Of a stretch of DNA of 42,064 nt, positions 22,275 through 30,000 are shown piece by piece. The DNA lies in assembly GCA_022562155.1 (NCBI GenBank), contig JADFPV010000016.1, forward strand, positions 1-42,064, given 5' to 3'. The notes below the pieces were generated by a model. It was given only the letters and a program-made list of their open reading frames with translations. It had not been told where the DNA came from and searched no databases. The DNA is from Chloroflexota bacterium. GTDB taxonomy: Bacteria; Chloroflexota; Dehalococcoidia; DSTF01; RBG-16-68-14. How positions within the stretch are numbered: the stretch's first letter is position 1; each line of letters begins with the position of its first letter. Made by a program: the position numbers and the translations under genes.

Positions 22275-24704
22275 ATGGTGCAGATGACAGGAAGTCGAAT
22301 CTTACTGAAGACCCGTTCTCTCATGCCACGGTTGGCCCTCATGACGGCGGTTGTCCTGGCCCTGGGCGCCATGCTCCTAATCGGCACCCGCGACACCGTG
22401 CCCACGGCCCAGGCCGTGGCCATCGAAGTGGATAGCCGGGATGACGATGCGCATATCGCCGACGCCAACTTCAACGGCGCCAGGGACGGCGCAGAGTTGG
22501 CCAGCACGGGCTGCGGCATTGGCGGTACGGCGGCAGCCCCCACGGGCGTCTGCACGCTGCGGGCGGCTCTCTACGTAGCCAGCAGCAACGGCGACACCGC
22601 CGACACGATCGGCTTCGACTCTACCCTCTCCGGCCCCATCCTGTTGGGCTCTGGTACCGGCGTTGGCTCGCTGGTCCTTGGGCCCTGCATTGCCGCCACC
22701 AACTGCGGCACCAACAACACATTCGTGGACAACACGACCATCGACGGCACGACCACCGGCTCCGACCCGAAGATCACCGTAGACTGTGATGCCGTTGTCA
22801 TAGGGTTCACAGTTACAGGCGCCAGCAACACCATCCGTGACCTCAACATCATCGACTGTGGCACCGCCGGCATCCTGATCACCGGCGATGCGGCCGACGG
22901 CAACAAGGTGCTGGGTAACTATATCGGCACGGACACCACCGGCGCCGCCGCCTGTGTCGCCGCCAACTCGAACGCCGACGGCGTGCAAATAGCGGCCAGT
23001 GCGGACGACAACCTGATCGGCACCAGCACCACCGCCGACCGGAACGTCATCTCCTGCAACACCGTCGACGGCGTGCGCATCACGGGCCCCGGCACCAGCG
23101 CCAACGTCGTCGAGAACAACTACATCGGCACCGATGACACCGGCGCCGCCGACCGGGGCAACCTGAGTAACGGCGTCTTCGACGACAGCAGCAGCAACAA
23201 CAATATCGTCAACAACCTCATCTCCGGCAACACCTTCGACGGCATCCACCTCCATAGCAGCGGCGGCACAATCACCGGCAACAAGATCGGTACCAACGCT
23301 ACAGGCCTCGTCGCCCTGGGCAACGGCGGCGACGGCGTCGAGCTGGATGGGGCCAGCGGCAACACTATCGGCGGCACCACCGTCGCCGACCGCAACCTCA
23401 TCTCCGGCAACGCTGTGGGGATCTCCCTCATCAACGCGTCAAGCGGCAACGTGATCGAGGGCAATTACATCGGCACCAACGTCACCGGCAATGTCGCGCT
23501 GGGTAACACAACTCAGGGCGTCTGGGATACCAGCACAACGGCCAACATCATCCGCAAGAACGTCATTAGCGGGAACGGCACTGATGGTATCAGGCTGGAC
23601 GGCACCGGCAGCACCACCGTCCAGAACAACAACATCGGTATCGGCGCCGATGGCAGCACGCCTCTGGGCAACACTGCTATGGGGGTCCGTATAGACACTA
23701 CTTCCCTCACCAACGTGATCGGCGGCTCGGCCGCCGGCAGCCCCGGCATCACCGGCAGTAGTCAGGGCAACATCATCGCCTACAACGGCGGCGACGGCGT
23801 GCGCGTCGTCGACGCGGGCTCTGACTTCAACAGCATCCGCCTCAACAGCATGTTCCTCAACATCGGCCTGCCCATTAGCCTAGTTGCTGTCGGGTCCAAC
23901 GGGGACATCCTTCCGCCAGTCGTCGCCGCCATCAGCTTCAACGCGGGCTCTCCTGCCACCCACACCGTGGCGGTCACCGGCGACCAGCCCACGCACCCCA
24001 GCGGCACCGTGGCGGACCTCTACAAGGCCGACACACAGGGCGAGCCCAAGACCTACCTAGGCACTGCCGTCTTCTTCAACGACGGCGTCATTGTCACCGG
24101 CAGCGTCACCGTCTGCGGCCTGGCCGCGGGTGACGTGGTAGTGGCCATCGCCACCGACCCCACCGCCAACTCCTCGGAGGTTTCGGTTGCGGGCGCCCCG
24201 GCGACCGTGGGGAACGGCACCAGCACCTGTCTGCCGCTGGGCCTGGCCACGGCGACGCCGACGGCGACCAACACGCCGGTGGATACGAACACGCCGGTCA
24301 TTACGAACACGCCGGTCGGCACAGCTACGTCGACGGTCACGCTGACGCCGACGATCACACCGACGCCGACGATCACGCCGACGCCGACGATCACGCCGAC
24401 GCCGACCGTTACGCTGACGGCGACGGCGACGGCCACGGCGACGGACACGGCGGTACCGACGGCGGATATGCCGACGAACACGCCTACAATCCCGGTAACG
24501 CCTCCGAGCACCATCGGCGACGTGAACAAGAACGGGAGAGTTAACGCTATCGATGCCCAGCTTATCCTGCAGGCGGAGGCGGGCTTCATAACCCTCGCCA
24601 ACCCGTTGAACGCCGACGTGAGCCAGGATGGTGAGGTTGATAGTAGGGATGCCACGCTGATACTGCAGTTCGTGGCAGGCCTAATCCAGAGTCTGCCTGT
24701 ATAG
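22275..24704 (+). CDS. Second secreted CSLREA/beta-helix protein with C-terminal dockerin
   Basis: An 809-residue exported protein, paralogous to the one encoded at 18.6 kb. ATG 22275 follows GGAGGAGGAAC; GTG 22278 is the homologue of the start in the first gene, and both leaders read MQ-x-TGSR. A signal or anchor helix (about residues 19-38) is followed by a CSLREA-type segment (GVCTLRAALYVASSN), then a long beta-helix with repeated turns such as NTIGGTTVADRNLISGN and GNYIGTNVTGNVALGN. A long Thr/Pro linker (about 660-745) contains near-identical TPTI repeats. The dockerin (about 746-805) has loops GDVNKNGRVNAIDAQLIL and ADVSQDGEVDSRDATLIL; the first has Lys and Asn at positions often acidic. 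No terminator lies between it and the next gene (41 bases), so the two are co-transcribed. Confidence 0.88.
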   Translation: MVQMTGSRILLKTRSLMPRLALMTAVVLALGAMLLIGTRDTVPTAQAVAIEVDSRDDDAHIADANFNGARDGAELASTGCGIGGTAAAPTGVCTLRAALYVASSNGDTADTIGFDSTLSGPILLGSGTGVGSLVLGPCIAATNCGTNNTFVDNTTIDGTTTGSDPKITVDCDAVVIGFTVTGASNTIRDLNIIDCGTAGILITGDAADGNKVLGNYIGTDTTGAAACVAANSNADGVQIAASADDNLIGTSTTADRNVISCNTVDGVRITGPGTSANVVENNYIGTDDTGAADRGNLSNGVFDDSSSNNNIVNNLISGNTFDGIHLHSSGGTITGNKIGTNATGLVALGNGGDGVELDGASGNTIGGTTVADRNLISGNAVGISLINASSGNVIEGNYIGTNVTGNVALGNTTQGVWDTSTTANIIRKNVISGNGTDGIRLDGTGSTTVQNNNIGIGADGSTPLGNTAMGVRIDTTSLTNVIGGSAAGSPGITGSSQGNIIAYNGGDGVRVVDAGSDFNSIRLNSMFLNIGLPISLVAVGSNGDILPPVVAAISFNAGSPATHTVAVTGDQPTHPSGTVADLYKADTQGEPKTYLGTAVFFNDGVIVTGSVTVCGLAAGDVVVAIATDPTANSSEVSVAGAPATVGNGTSTCLPLGLATATPTATNTPVDTNTPVITNTPVGTATSTVTLTPTITPTPTITPTPTITPTPTVTLTATATATATDTAVPTADMPTNTPTIPVTPPSTIGDVNKNGRVNAIDAQLILQAEAGFITLANPLNADVSQDGEVDSRDATLILQFVAGLIQSLPV
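24345..24410 (+). repeat. 18-base tandem repeat in the Thr/Pro linker
   Basis: About 3.7 copies of ACGCCGACGATCACGCCG encode repeated TPTITP residues. Such repeats change length easily, so linker length may vary between strains. Confidence 0.8.
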
Positions 24705-24745
24705 GAAACAGGTGGAGCTAGCAGCGAACGGAGGATCGTAGCAAT

Positions 24746-25366
24746 ATGAAAAGAAACGTAGGAATACTGGCTGTCATCGCGGCAGCAATCGCGGTGCTCA
24801 TCCTGGCAGGGACGGCATTTGCGCAGGATGGCGGCGTGAGCGTCTCGGACGGCTCGGCAGAAGACGGTGAGAGCGGCGACGTCACGATAGACGTCACCAA
24901 CGTTGGTGACCCCGGGCTTGGCGCCTGGACGATCGACATCAGCTACGACAGCGACCTGCTGACAGCGGTCGACTGCGGCGCTGAGCAGGGTGGCGTTTGC
25001 AACGAGAACTTCTCGGACAACGAGGTGCGCATCACGGGCGCCAGCGCCGGCGGCCTGGATGACGACACCAGTCTGGGCAGCATCACCTTCGAGTGTGACG
25101 GCGAGGGCGAAAGTGACCTAACGATCTCGCTGTCGGTCTTCGCGGACGCCACGATTGGCAACCCGCAGGACCTGGACCCGTCGACCTCTAACGGCACCTT
25201 CACCTGTGGTGCTGAAGTAGCCGGCCCAACGGACCTGCCACCAACCGGCACAAGCTTCGTTTCCGATGGTGGAAGCAGTAGCCTGAGCTGGTTCATCGCG
25301 CTGTTCGCGGTGATCGGTGTGCTAGGCCTGGCTGCCAGCTACGGCGTGGTTCGCCTGCGCCAGTAG
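24746..25366 (+). CDS. Secreted cohesin-domain protein 2 with an LPPTG sorting motif
   Basis: A 206-residue exported protein. The ATG lies 10 bases after CGGAGGA. A signal peptide (about 1-26, ending AGTAFAQ) is followed by one cohesin domain (about 29-152): GDVTIDVTNVGDPGLGAWTIDISYDSDLLTAVDC, GGVCNENFSDNEVRITGASAGG, SLGSITFEC, NGTFTC. The C-terminal part reads LPPTGTS (about residue 164), a 20-residue hydrophobic helix and VVRLRQ, a full LPXTG-type cell-wall sorting signal. It is co-transcribed with the second dockerin gene, which is good evidence that the two proteins work together. It most resembles protein 1 but is more acidic. Confidence 0.88.
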   Translation: MKRNVGILAVIAAAIAVLILAGTAFAQDGGVSVSDGSAEDGESGDVTIDVTNVGDPGLGAWTIDISYDSDLLTAVDCGAEQGGVCNENFSDNEVRITGASAGGLDDDTSLGSITFECDGEGESDLTISLSVFADATIGNPQDLDPSTSNGTFTCGAEVAGPTDLPPTGTSFVSDGGSSSLSWFIALFAVIGVLGLAASYGVVRLRQ

Positions 25367-25404
25367 GCGACGTTCTAGCAAGAACGCCTTCAAGCAGAAG
25401 ACCT

Positions 25405-25432
25405 GAGGGAGCCCCCACTAGGGGGCTCCCTC
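25405..25432 (+). terminator. Hairpin terminator after cohesin gene 2
   Basis: A perfect 12-base stem, GAGGGAGCCCCC (25405-25416), loop ACTA, GGGGGCTCCCTC, followed by ATTTCCTC. It closes the dockerin-cohesin operon. Confidence 0.75.
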
Positions 25433-25463
25433 ATTTCCTCGGCTCCTCCATACCTCCGAAGGC

Positions 25464-25551
25464 CCTTAAGTAGGGCCCCTTCCGTTCCTCCATTCCTTCA
25501 AGGCGCCTAAATTAGGGGAGTTCCCCACCCTTCCGTAAGGGCATTCCCTAA
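25464..25551. promoter_or_regulatory. Cluster of GGG-N4-CCC dyads before cohesin gene 3
   Basis: Three related sites: TTAAGTAGGGCCCCTTCCG (about 25466-25484), TTAGGGGAGTTCCCC (25512-25526) and TAAGGG-CATT-CCCTAA (25536-25551). Related sites lie near 33840, 33870, 39928, 39995 and 40430. They may be binding sites of one regulator. Confidence 0.4.
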
Positions 25552-25634
25552 TGGAGGCCCCCCCTCGTTCGCCGTACGATACTGACATGAGCACCAGGCG
25601 CGCCCAACGTGGCGCCCAGAAAGGTTGGTATCAG

Positions 25635-26450
25635 ATGAACGGACGGAACGGTCTCCCAATCCGCGTCGTTGCTGCGGCCGCTTTGGCCCTCGCGATCGCC
25701 CTGGGCATCGTCACCAGCGCTTCTGCTCAGGAGGAGCTGATCAGTATCGGATCGGCCTCGCTGAGCGTCGGGGCGGAGGGCTCCGTCAGCGTGAACGCCC
25801 TCAACATTCCAGATCCGGGCCTGGGGGCCTGGACCATCGACATCACGTATGACCCGGTTGTGGTTTCAGTTGTGGCCTGTGTTGGGGAGCACGGCGGCGT
25901 ATGCAACCCCGCCTTCGAGTCGAACATCCTGCGCATCACGGGCGCCACGGCGTCCGGCATCATCGGTGACAACTCGTTGGGTTCGGCTGTGTTCCGCTGC
26001 AACGCCGTCGGCAGCAGCACGCTCACCATGAACGTGCCCCTCCTGGTCGACGGGACGATCGGCGACCCGCAGCCCGTAGTGGCCGCCACGCAGAACGGCG
26101 TCATTTCGTGCACCACGCCGAGCACCAACGGCGGTGATGATGGCGAAGACGATGTGTTCGATTGCTCGGACTTCCTGTTCCGGGACATTGGCCAGGCGAT
26201 CCTGGACGCCGATCCGAGCGACCCTCACAACCTGGACCCGGACAATGACGGAGTCGCCTGCGAAGACCTGCCTCCTCGCGGAGACCCTGGCACGTTCCCG
26301 TCGACTGGTGTCGGCGTGGGCGGCGAGGCGACGGCTGGTCAGATTGCCCGCTGGCTCATGGCTGCGTTCGCCGGTCTCGGTCTGGCCATGGCTGGAGGCA
26401 TCGCCCTGCTGCGCTATCGAGCAGCCCGAGTAGGCGTCCACCGAAGGTAA
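25635..26450 (+). CDS. Secreted cohesin-domain protein 3 with Excalibur domain and FPSTG tail
   Basis: A 271-residue exported protein. ATG 25635 gives a clean signal peptide (MNGRNGLPIRVVAAAALALA... ending SASAQ) and matches the context of cohesin gene 1; earlier in-frame starts at 25551 and 25587 would add a polar stretch. The cohesin domain (about 34-160) has DPGLGAWTIDITYDPVVVSVVAC, GGVCNPAFESNILRITGATASG and SLGSAVFRC. It is followed by an acidic linker and an Excalibur calcium-binding domain (about 175-213): FDCSDFLF, LDADPSDPHNLDPDNDGVACEDLP, with two cysteines and the DxDxDG loop. FPSTG (about 221), a hydrophobic helix and a basic tail end it. It has no adjacent dockerin gene and is closed by a bidirectional hairpin. 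Confidence 0.87.
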   Translation: MNGRNGLPIRVVAAAALALAIALGIVTSASAQEELISIGSASLSVGAEGSVSVNALNIPDPGLGAWTIDITYDPVVVSVVACVGEHGGVCNPAFESNILRITGATASGIIGDNSLGSAVFRCNAVGSSTLTMNVPLLVDGTIGDPQPVVAATQNGVISCTTPSTNGGDDGEDDVFDCSDFLFRDIGQAILDADPSDPHNLDPDNDGVACEDLPPRGDPGTFPSTGVGVGGEATAGQIARWLMAAFAGLGLAMAGGIALLRYRAARVGVHRR

Positions 26451-26477
26451 GAACCCACCTCAAACTCGAGGGGAAGA

Positions 26478-26504
26478 GGGCCCCCCGCCATAGGCGGGGG
26501 GCCC
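26478..26504. terminator. Bidirectional terminator between cohesin gene 3 and the hydrolase gene
   Basis: GGGCCCCCCGCC (26478-26489), loop ATA, GGCGGGGGGCCC, then TTGTTTA on the plus strand. It serves both converging genes; the minus-strand gene stops 4 bases beyond it. Confidence 0.75.
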
Positions 26505-26508
26505 TTGT

Positions 26509-27375
26509 TTATCGGCTGGCGGGTGTGGGCGCCAGGCTGTCGACGAAATCGCGCACGGCTGGCACCATGATCTCCAGCGGAAAGTCCTGGTGCTGCGCGT
26601 TCGGGAACGTCACGAAGGTTTTCGGGTCGGGGCCCAGGTCGTAGACGCGCTGGCCCATCCAGTAGGGCACCGTCTCGTCCGCGTCGCCGTGCATCACGAG
26701 TAGGGGCCCGGGCACATGGCTGATCTTGCGTGCCGAGTCGAAGCGCGTGACCGGCAGCCAGGGCATCACGGAGAGGGGCCCCCGGAGCATAGGAAGCCGG
26801 TCGATGATCATGTCCTTCACGGAGGTGAACGGTGCCCTCAGAATCAGCCCTGCGGACTGCTCCCGCAAGGCAAGCTCCACTGCCACGCCCGTGCCCATGG
26901 AAAAACCATAGAAGACGATCTTCATTGGGTCGATGTCCGACCGGTTGTGTAGGTGCGCGAGGGCCGCGCTCGCGTCCAGGTACGTGCCCTGTTCCGTGGC
27001 CGCGCCGGCGTTTCTTCCATAGCCTCGATAGTCGAAGACGAAGAACCGGCACCCCAGTCCCTTCAGGAAGCCGCCGAACCGTTGGGCGCGCTCCTCTGTG
27101 GCCCACATGTCACTCGCGTTGTAGTTGGTACCGTGCATGAAGAGGATCGTGTGCGGACTGTCGCCGCCTTCGAAGAGCCAGCCTTCAAGCTCGTGACCGT
27201 CGGCTGTCCAGATCTCGCTGTGCTCGTACGGGACGCCGATTGTTTCGGGCACGCCCGGCTGGTAGGGTCCGGTACGGAAGAGGTTGCGCCGGATGAGCGT
27301 CTCGAACGCAAGGCTGATGCCAATCGGAGGCAAGGCCAGGAGGCCCAACGTAGCCACAAACCTTCGAAACCCCAT
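26509..27375 (-). CDS. Membrane-anchored alpha/beta hydrolase (BEM46/serine aminopeptidase-like)
   Basis: A 288-residue protein with an N-terminal hydrophobic stretch (about 6-24, FVATLGLLALPPIGISLAF) that anchors or exports it. The hydrolase fold follows: TILFMHGTNYNASD, FFVFDYRGYGRN, nucleophile motif GFSMGTG with Ser159, acid region LLVMHGDADETVP and the histidine in NAQHQDFP. The pattern resembles BEM46-type and serine-aminopeptidase-like hydrolases. The substrate is unknown. It is divergent from the epoxide-hydrolase-like gene, with about 70 bases between their starts, so they may share control. Confidence 0.85.
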   Translation of the reverse strand: MGFRRFVATLGLLALPPIGISLAFETLIRRNLFRTGPYQPGVPETIGVPYEHSEIWTADGHELEGWLFEGGDSPHTILFMHGTNYNASDMWATEERAQRFGGFLKGLGCRFFVFDYRGYGRNAGAATEQGTYLDASAALAHLHNRSDIDPMKIVFYGFSMGTGVAVELALREQSAGLILRAPFTSVKDMIIDRLPMLRGPLSVMPWLPVTRFDSARKISHVPGPLLVMHGDADETVPYWMGQRVYDLGPDPKTFVTFPNAQHQDFPLEIMVPAVRDFVDSLAPTPASR

Positions 27376-27445
27376 CGCGCGTCTATCCTATCAGACCTCA
27401 CGATGTAGAATCAGACGGCAGCAGGAACGAACCGACGGAGGGCCC

Positions 27446-28300
27446 ATGACGAGCGATGTACATGGTAGCTGGAAGCATGAAGAAGCCATCATCAACGGCA
27501 TCCGCCTCCATTGGGTCGAGGCGGGCGAAGGTCCGCTGGTTGTTCTCTTGCATGGCTTTCCTGAGTTCTGGTACTCGTGGCGACATCAGATACCCGTGCT
27601 CTCCACGCGGTTCCGTGTCGTTGCTCCCGATATGCGAGGCTACAACCTCTCCGAAAAACCGCAGGCCGGCTACGATATCCAGACGCTCACAGCGGACGTA
27701 TTGGCTCTCGTTCACGCCTTGGGGGAGGACCAGGCCGTCATCATCGGACACGACTGGGGCGGGGTGATCGCGTGGGCCTTCGCAGCGCGCTTTCCAGATG
27801 CCACGAACAAGCTGGTGATCATGAATGCGCCACATCCACAGCGGTTCCAACGCTCGCTCACGTCGGGGTTCGGTCAGATCCTTCGCAGCTGGTATGTACT
27901 ATTCTTCCAGATCCCGCGCCTTCCGGAACTACTGCTTGGTGCGAACCGCTGCTGGGCGCTGGCCCGCGCCATGCGTACGAGCTCGAAGGACCAAGACGCG
28001 TTCTCAGATCAGGATCTCGAACGCTACCGCGATGCGATGTCGCGCCCAGGAGCGCTGACGGCGGCTTTGGGGTACTATCGCGCCGTCTTCCGGACGAGAA
28101 GTCAGACGCGGCAGTTTGGCCAAGTTCAGGCGCCCACGCTCGTTCTCTGGGGAGAGCATGACCGGGCGCTGGGCAGGGAGCTTGCGGAAGGATTGGAACA
28201 GTGGGTGCCGAATGTGAACGTGCGCTTCCTCGATTGTGGCCACTGGACGCAGCAGGAGCAGCCGGATCAGGTGAATGCGTACCTAGATGAGTTCCTGTAA
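27446..28300 (+). CDS. Epoxide hydrolase-like alpha/beta hydrolase
   Basis: A 284-residue hydrolase. The ATG at 27446 follows GGAGG closely and gives a standard start; the open frame upstream is not used. Signature parts: LLHGFPEFWYSWRHQIP (HGFP oxyanion loop and WxWR pattern, about 34-50), APDMRGYNLSEKP, nucleophile GHDWGG with Asp103, and GEHDRAL plus CGHWTQQEQP near the C-terminus with the acid and histidine. An aspartate nucleophile, rather than serine, together with the HGFPE and RGYxxSxKP patterns fits soluble epoxide hydrolases; haloalkane dehalogenases share part of this. Next to a hydrolase, a monooxygenase and a nitroreductase, a role in breaking down oxygenated compounds is plausible. 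Confidence 0.85.
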   Translation: MTSDVHGSWKHEEAIINGIRLHWVEAGEGPLVVLLHGFPEFWYSWRHQIPVLSTRFRVVAPDMRGYNLSEKPQAGYDIQTLTADVLALVHALGEDQAVIIGHDWGGVIAWAFAARFPDATNKLVIMNAPHPQRFQRSLTSGFGQILRSWYVLFFQIPRLPELLLGANRCWALARAMRTSSKDQDAFSDQDLERYRDAMSRPGALTAALGYYRAVFRTRSQTRQFGQVQAPTLVLWGEHDRALGRELAEGLEQWVPNVNVRFLDCGHWTQQEQPDQVNAYLDEFL

Positions 28301-28415
28301 GGCTCATATCTGGCCCAGTACGTCCGATTATGAAGTCGAGGAGTGAAACTAACCCAGGGAGCGGGGTACCCAGCGGAAGGAGCCCAGGCAAGCAATCGCG
28401 GGGGAGCGCTGACAG

Positions 28416-28871
28416 GTGACTGGCCCAGAGACGTTTGAGTTCGCCGCGGCCATCGCCGGTGTCTGTATCGGCTTGGCTGCTGCGCTGATCTTGGCTGTGC
28501 TGGGCATCGTCGGCGCCTGGCGTCTTTTCCAGCGTGCGGACGAAGTGCAGCAAGCGGCTATCAGGGCCTCCGTCACGATGGAGGAGATGGCCCGTCGGCT
28601 AGAAACGCCGTCCGCTCCAGTCGCAGACGGCCGTCAACTCGCGGAGGTCCAGCTTCGGATTGAATCGATGCTTCAGGAACAGCGACAGCTCCAAGAGATG
28701 GCTCGCGGGCTGCTCGACACGGTCGCTCTGGAAAGCGGCGACGCATCACTCGAAGTCGTCGAGCTGGACGCCACCGTTACCCGGCTCGATACTACGGTTG
28801 GCCAGATGGCAACGTCGCTTGCAAACCTGATCCTTCTCCTGGAACGGCAACAGAAGCAGCAAAGAGGCTAG
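28416..28871 (+). CDS. Single-pass membrane protein with coiled coil
   Basis: A 151-residue protein: N-terminal membrane helix (about 8-36, FAAAIAGVCIGLAAALILAVLGIVGAW), then a long helical part rich in Glu, Gln and Arg. The heptad-like runs RADEVQQAAIRASVTMEEMARRLE and LRIESMLQEQRQLQEMARGLLD point to coiled coils. The C-terminal helix (LDTTVGQMATSLANLILLLERQ) may also pack as a bundle. The GTG start follows GGGGGAG. It lies just upstream of the GAF/GGDEF-like gene (12 bases after its stop), so it may be its membrane partner. No family is recognised. Confidence 0.65.
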   Translation: MTGPETFEFAAAIAGVCIGLAAALILAVLGIVGAWRLFQRADEVQQAAIRASVTMEEMARRLETPSAPVADGRQLAEVQLRIESMLQEQRQLQEMARGLLDTVALESGDASLEVVELDATVTRLDTTVGQMATSLANLILLLERQQKQQRG

Positions 28872-28883
28872 TAGCTAAGGTAC

Positions 28884-29966
28884 ATGAACAGCCAACCCGA
28901 ATTCGCAGCCGACTCGGATGGCTCACCGCTGGTCGAGCCGCTATTAGGCATCCACAGCGCTCCCAGCCTAAGCTGGCTTGCGGATGCGACAGCGAGCGCG
29001 GCACAGCGCGGCCTAGGCGTCCTCTACACGTTACTCTACGTCTCAGACGCCTCAGGCCGGTTGTCTGCTGTCAAGCCCGCCTCCGGGCCGCAGAAGAGCG
29101 TCTTGGCTCGTCTCAGCCAGACACTGGGAACGGACGTCGCGGCCGGTAAAGTGGACCCCAGCCTGAAACCGCAGTTGGCGGAAGCGCTCGAGCACGGTCG
29201 GACCGTGGCGATCTCGGGCCTTAGCGACGCCCTGCCGCAGAGCGTCGACGACGACCAAGCGCAGGCCGCCGAGACCGAGCTGGGGGTGACATCCGTGATA
29301 GCTGCGCCCCTGCAGTGGGACGGCGAACAGTTCGGGCTGCTCCTACTGCTCGTCGGCCCTGGGCAGTCGAAACAAACGGCGGCCGCGGAGCTGTTGGCGG
29401 CCCACGTCGCCGTAGCGATCGCGAACCTAAACGACCGCGAAGCAGGGAGAAAACGCGGCGAAATCGATGCCGTTCGCTGGGTCTACGACGAGCGTCGATT
29501 CTTTGAAGAGCTAGCGCGGGAGTCCCGTAGAGCGCAGCGCTATCAACGGTCGCTCTCCATGATGCTGGTTCGCATCCTGAACTTAGATGAACTCCGCACG
29601 CGCTACGGCCGGTTCCTCTCAGACCGCGTCCTCCGTCAGGTTGCGGGGAGGCTCGATGATGCCATGCGCGACACGGACTTCCTGGGCGCATTTGCGAGCG
29701 ACGGGTTTGGCGCCATCCTGATCGAAGCGGATCAGGATGGCGCCAAAGTGGCGGAGACGCGGCTATTGGCCGGCCTGCGGGAGTTGCAGCTCCCTGAGAG
29801 CGTGGTTGGTGAACTCAAGATCCAGGTTGCCTGTGGTACCGCCACGTTGCCGCAAGACGGGGAGACGGCAGAAGAGCTTGCGGCCGCGGCTGCGGCACGG
29901 CAAGGCCAGCACGCGGCCACGCAACAAGACGCTTCTCCAAAAGAAGACGCGGCGGACGCCGCGTAG
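28884..29966 (+). CDS. GAF domain plus degenerate GGDEF protein
   Basis: A 360-residue signalling protein. The GAF domain (about 28-190) shows LGVLYTLLYVSDASGRLSAVKPASG and SVIAAPLQWDGEQFGLLLLLVG. The second half (about 205-330) has the fold of a GGDEF domain: RRFFEELARESRRAQRYQRSLSMMLVRILNLDEL, FLSDRVLRQVAGRLDDAMRDTDFLGAF, but the signature loop reads ASDGFGAI in place of GGDEF/GGEEF. It therefore most likely does not make cyclic di-GMP and acts as a ligand-binding or protein-binding module. A low-complexity Ala/Gln/Asp tail ends the protein. It is 12 bases after the coiled-coil membrane protein gene. Confidence 0.8.
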   Translation: MNSQPEFAADSDGSPLVEPLLGIHSAPSLSWLADATASAAQRGLGVLYTLLYVSDASGRLSAVKPASGPQKSVLARLSQTLGTDVAAGKVDPSLKPQLAEALEHGRTVAISGLSDALPQSVDDDQAQAAETELGVTSVIAAPLQWDGEQFGLLLLLVGPGQSKQTAAAELLAAHVAVAIANLNDREAGRKRGEIDAVRWVYDERRFFEELARESRRAQRYQRSLSMMLVRILNLDELRTRYGRFLSDRVLRQVAGRLDDAMRDTDFLGAFASDGFGAILIEADQDGAKVAETRLLAGLRELQLPESVVGELKIQVACGTATLPQDGETAEELAAAAAARQGQHAATQQDASPKEDAADAA

Positions 29967-30000
29967 GCGAACGCCGCCCCTCAGTTGTCCTTGGTGGATA

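Noticed and set aside
24345-24410. Possible CRISPR-like array from regular 18-base repeats
   Set aside because: The units are adjacent without spacers and encode a Thr/Pro linker in frame.
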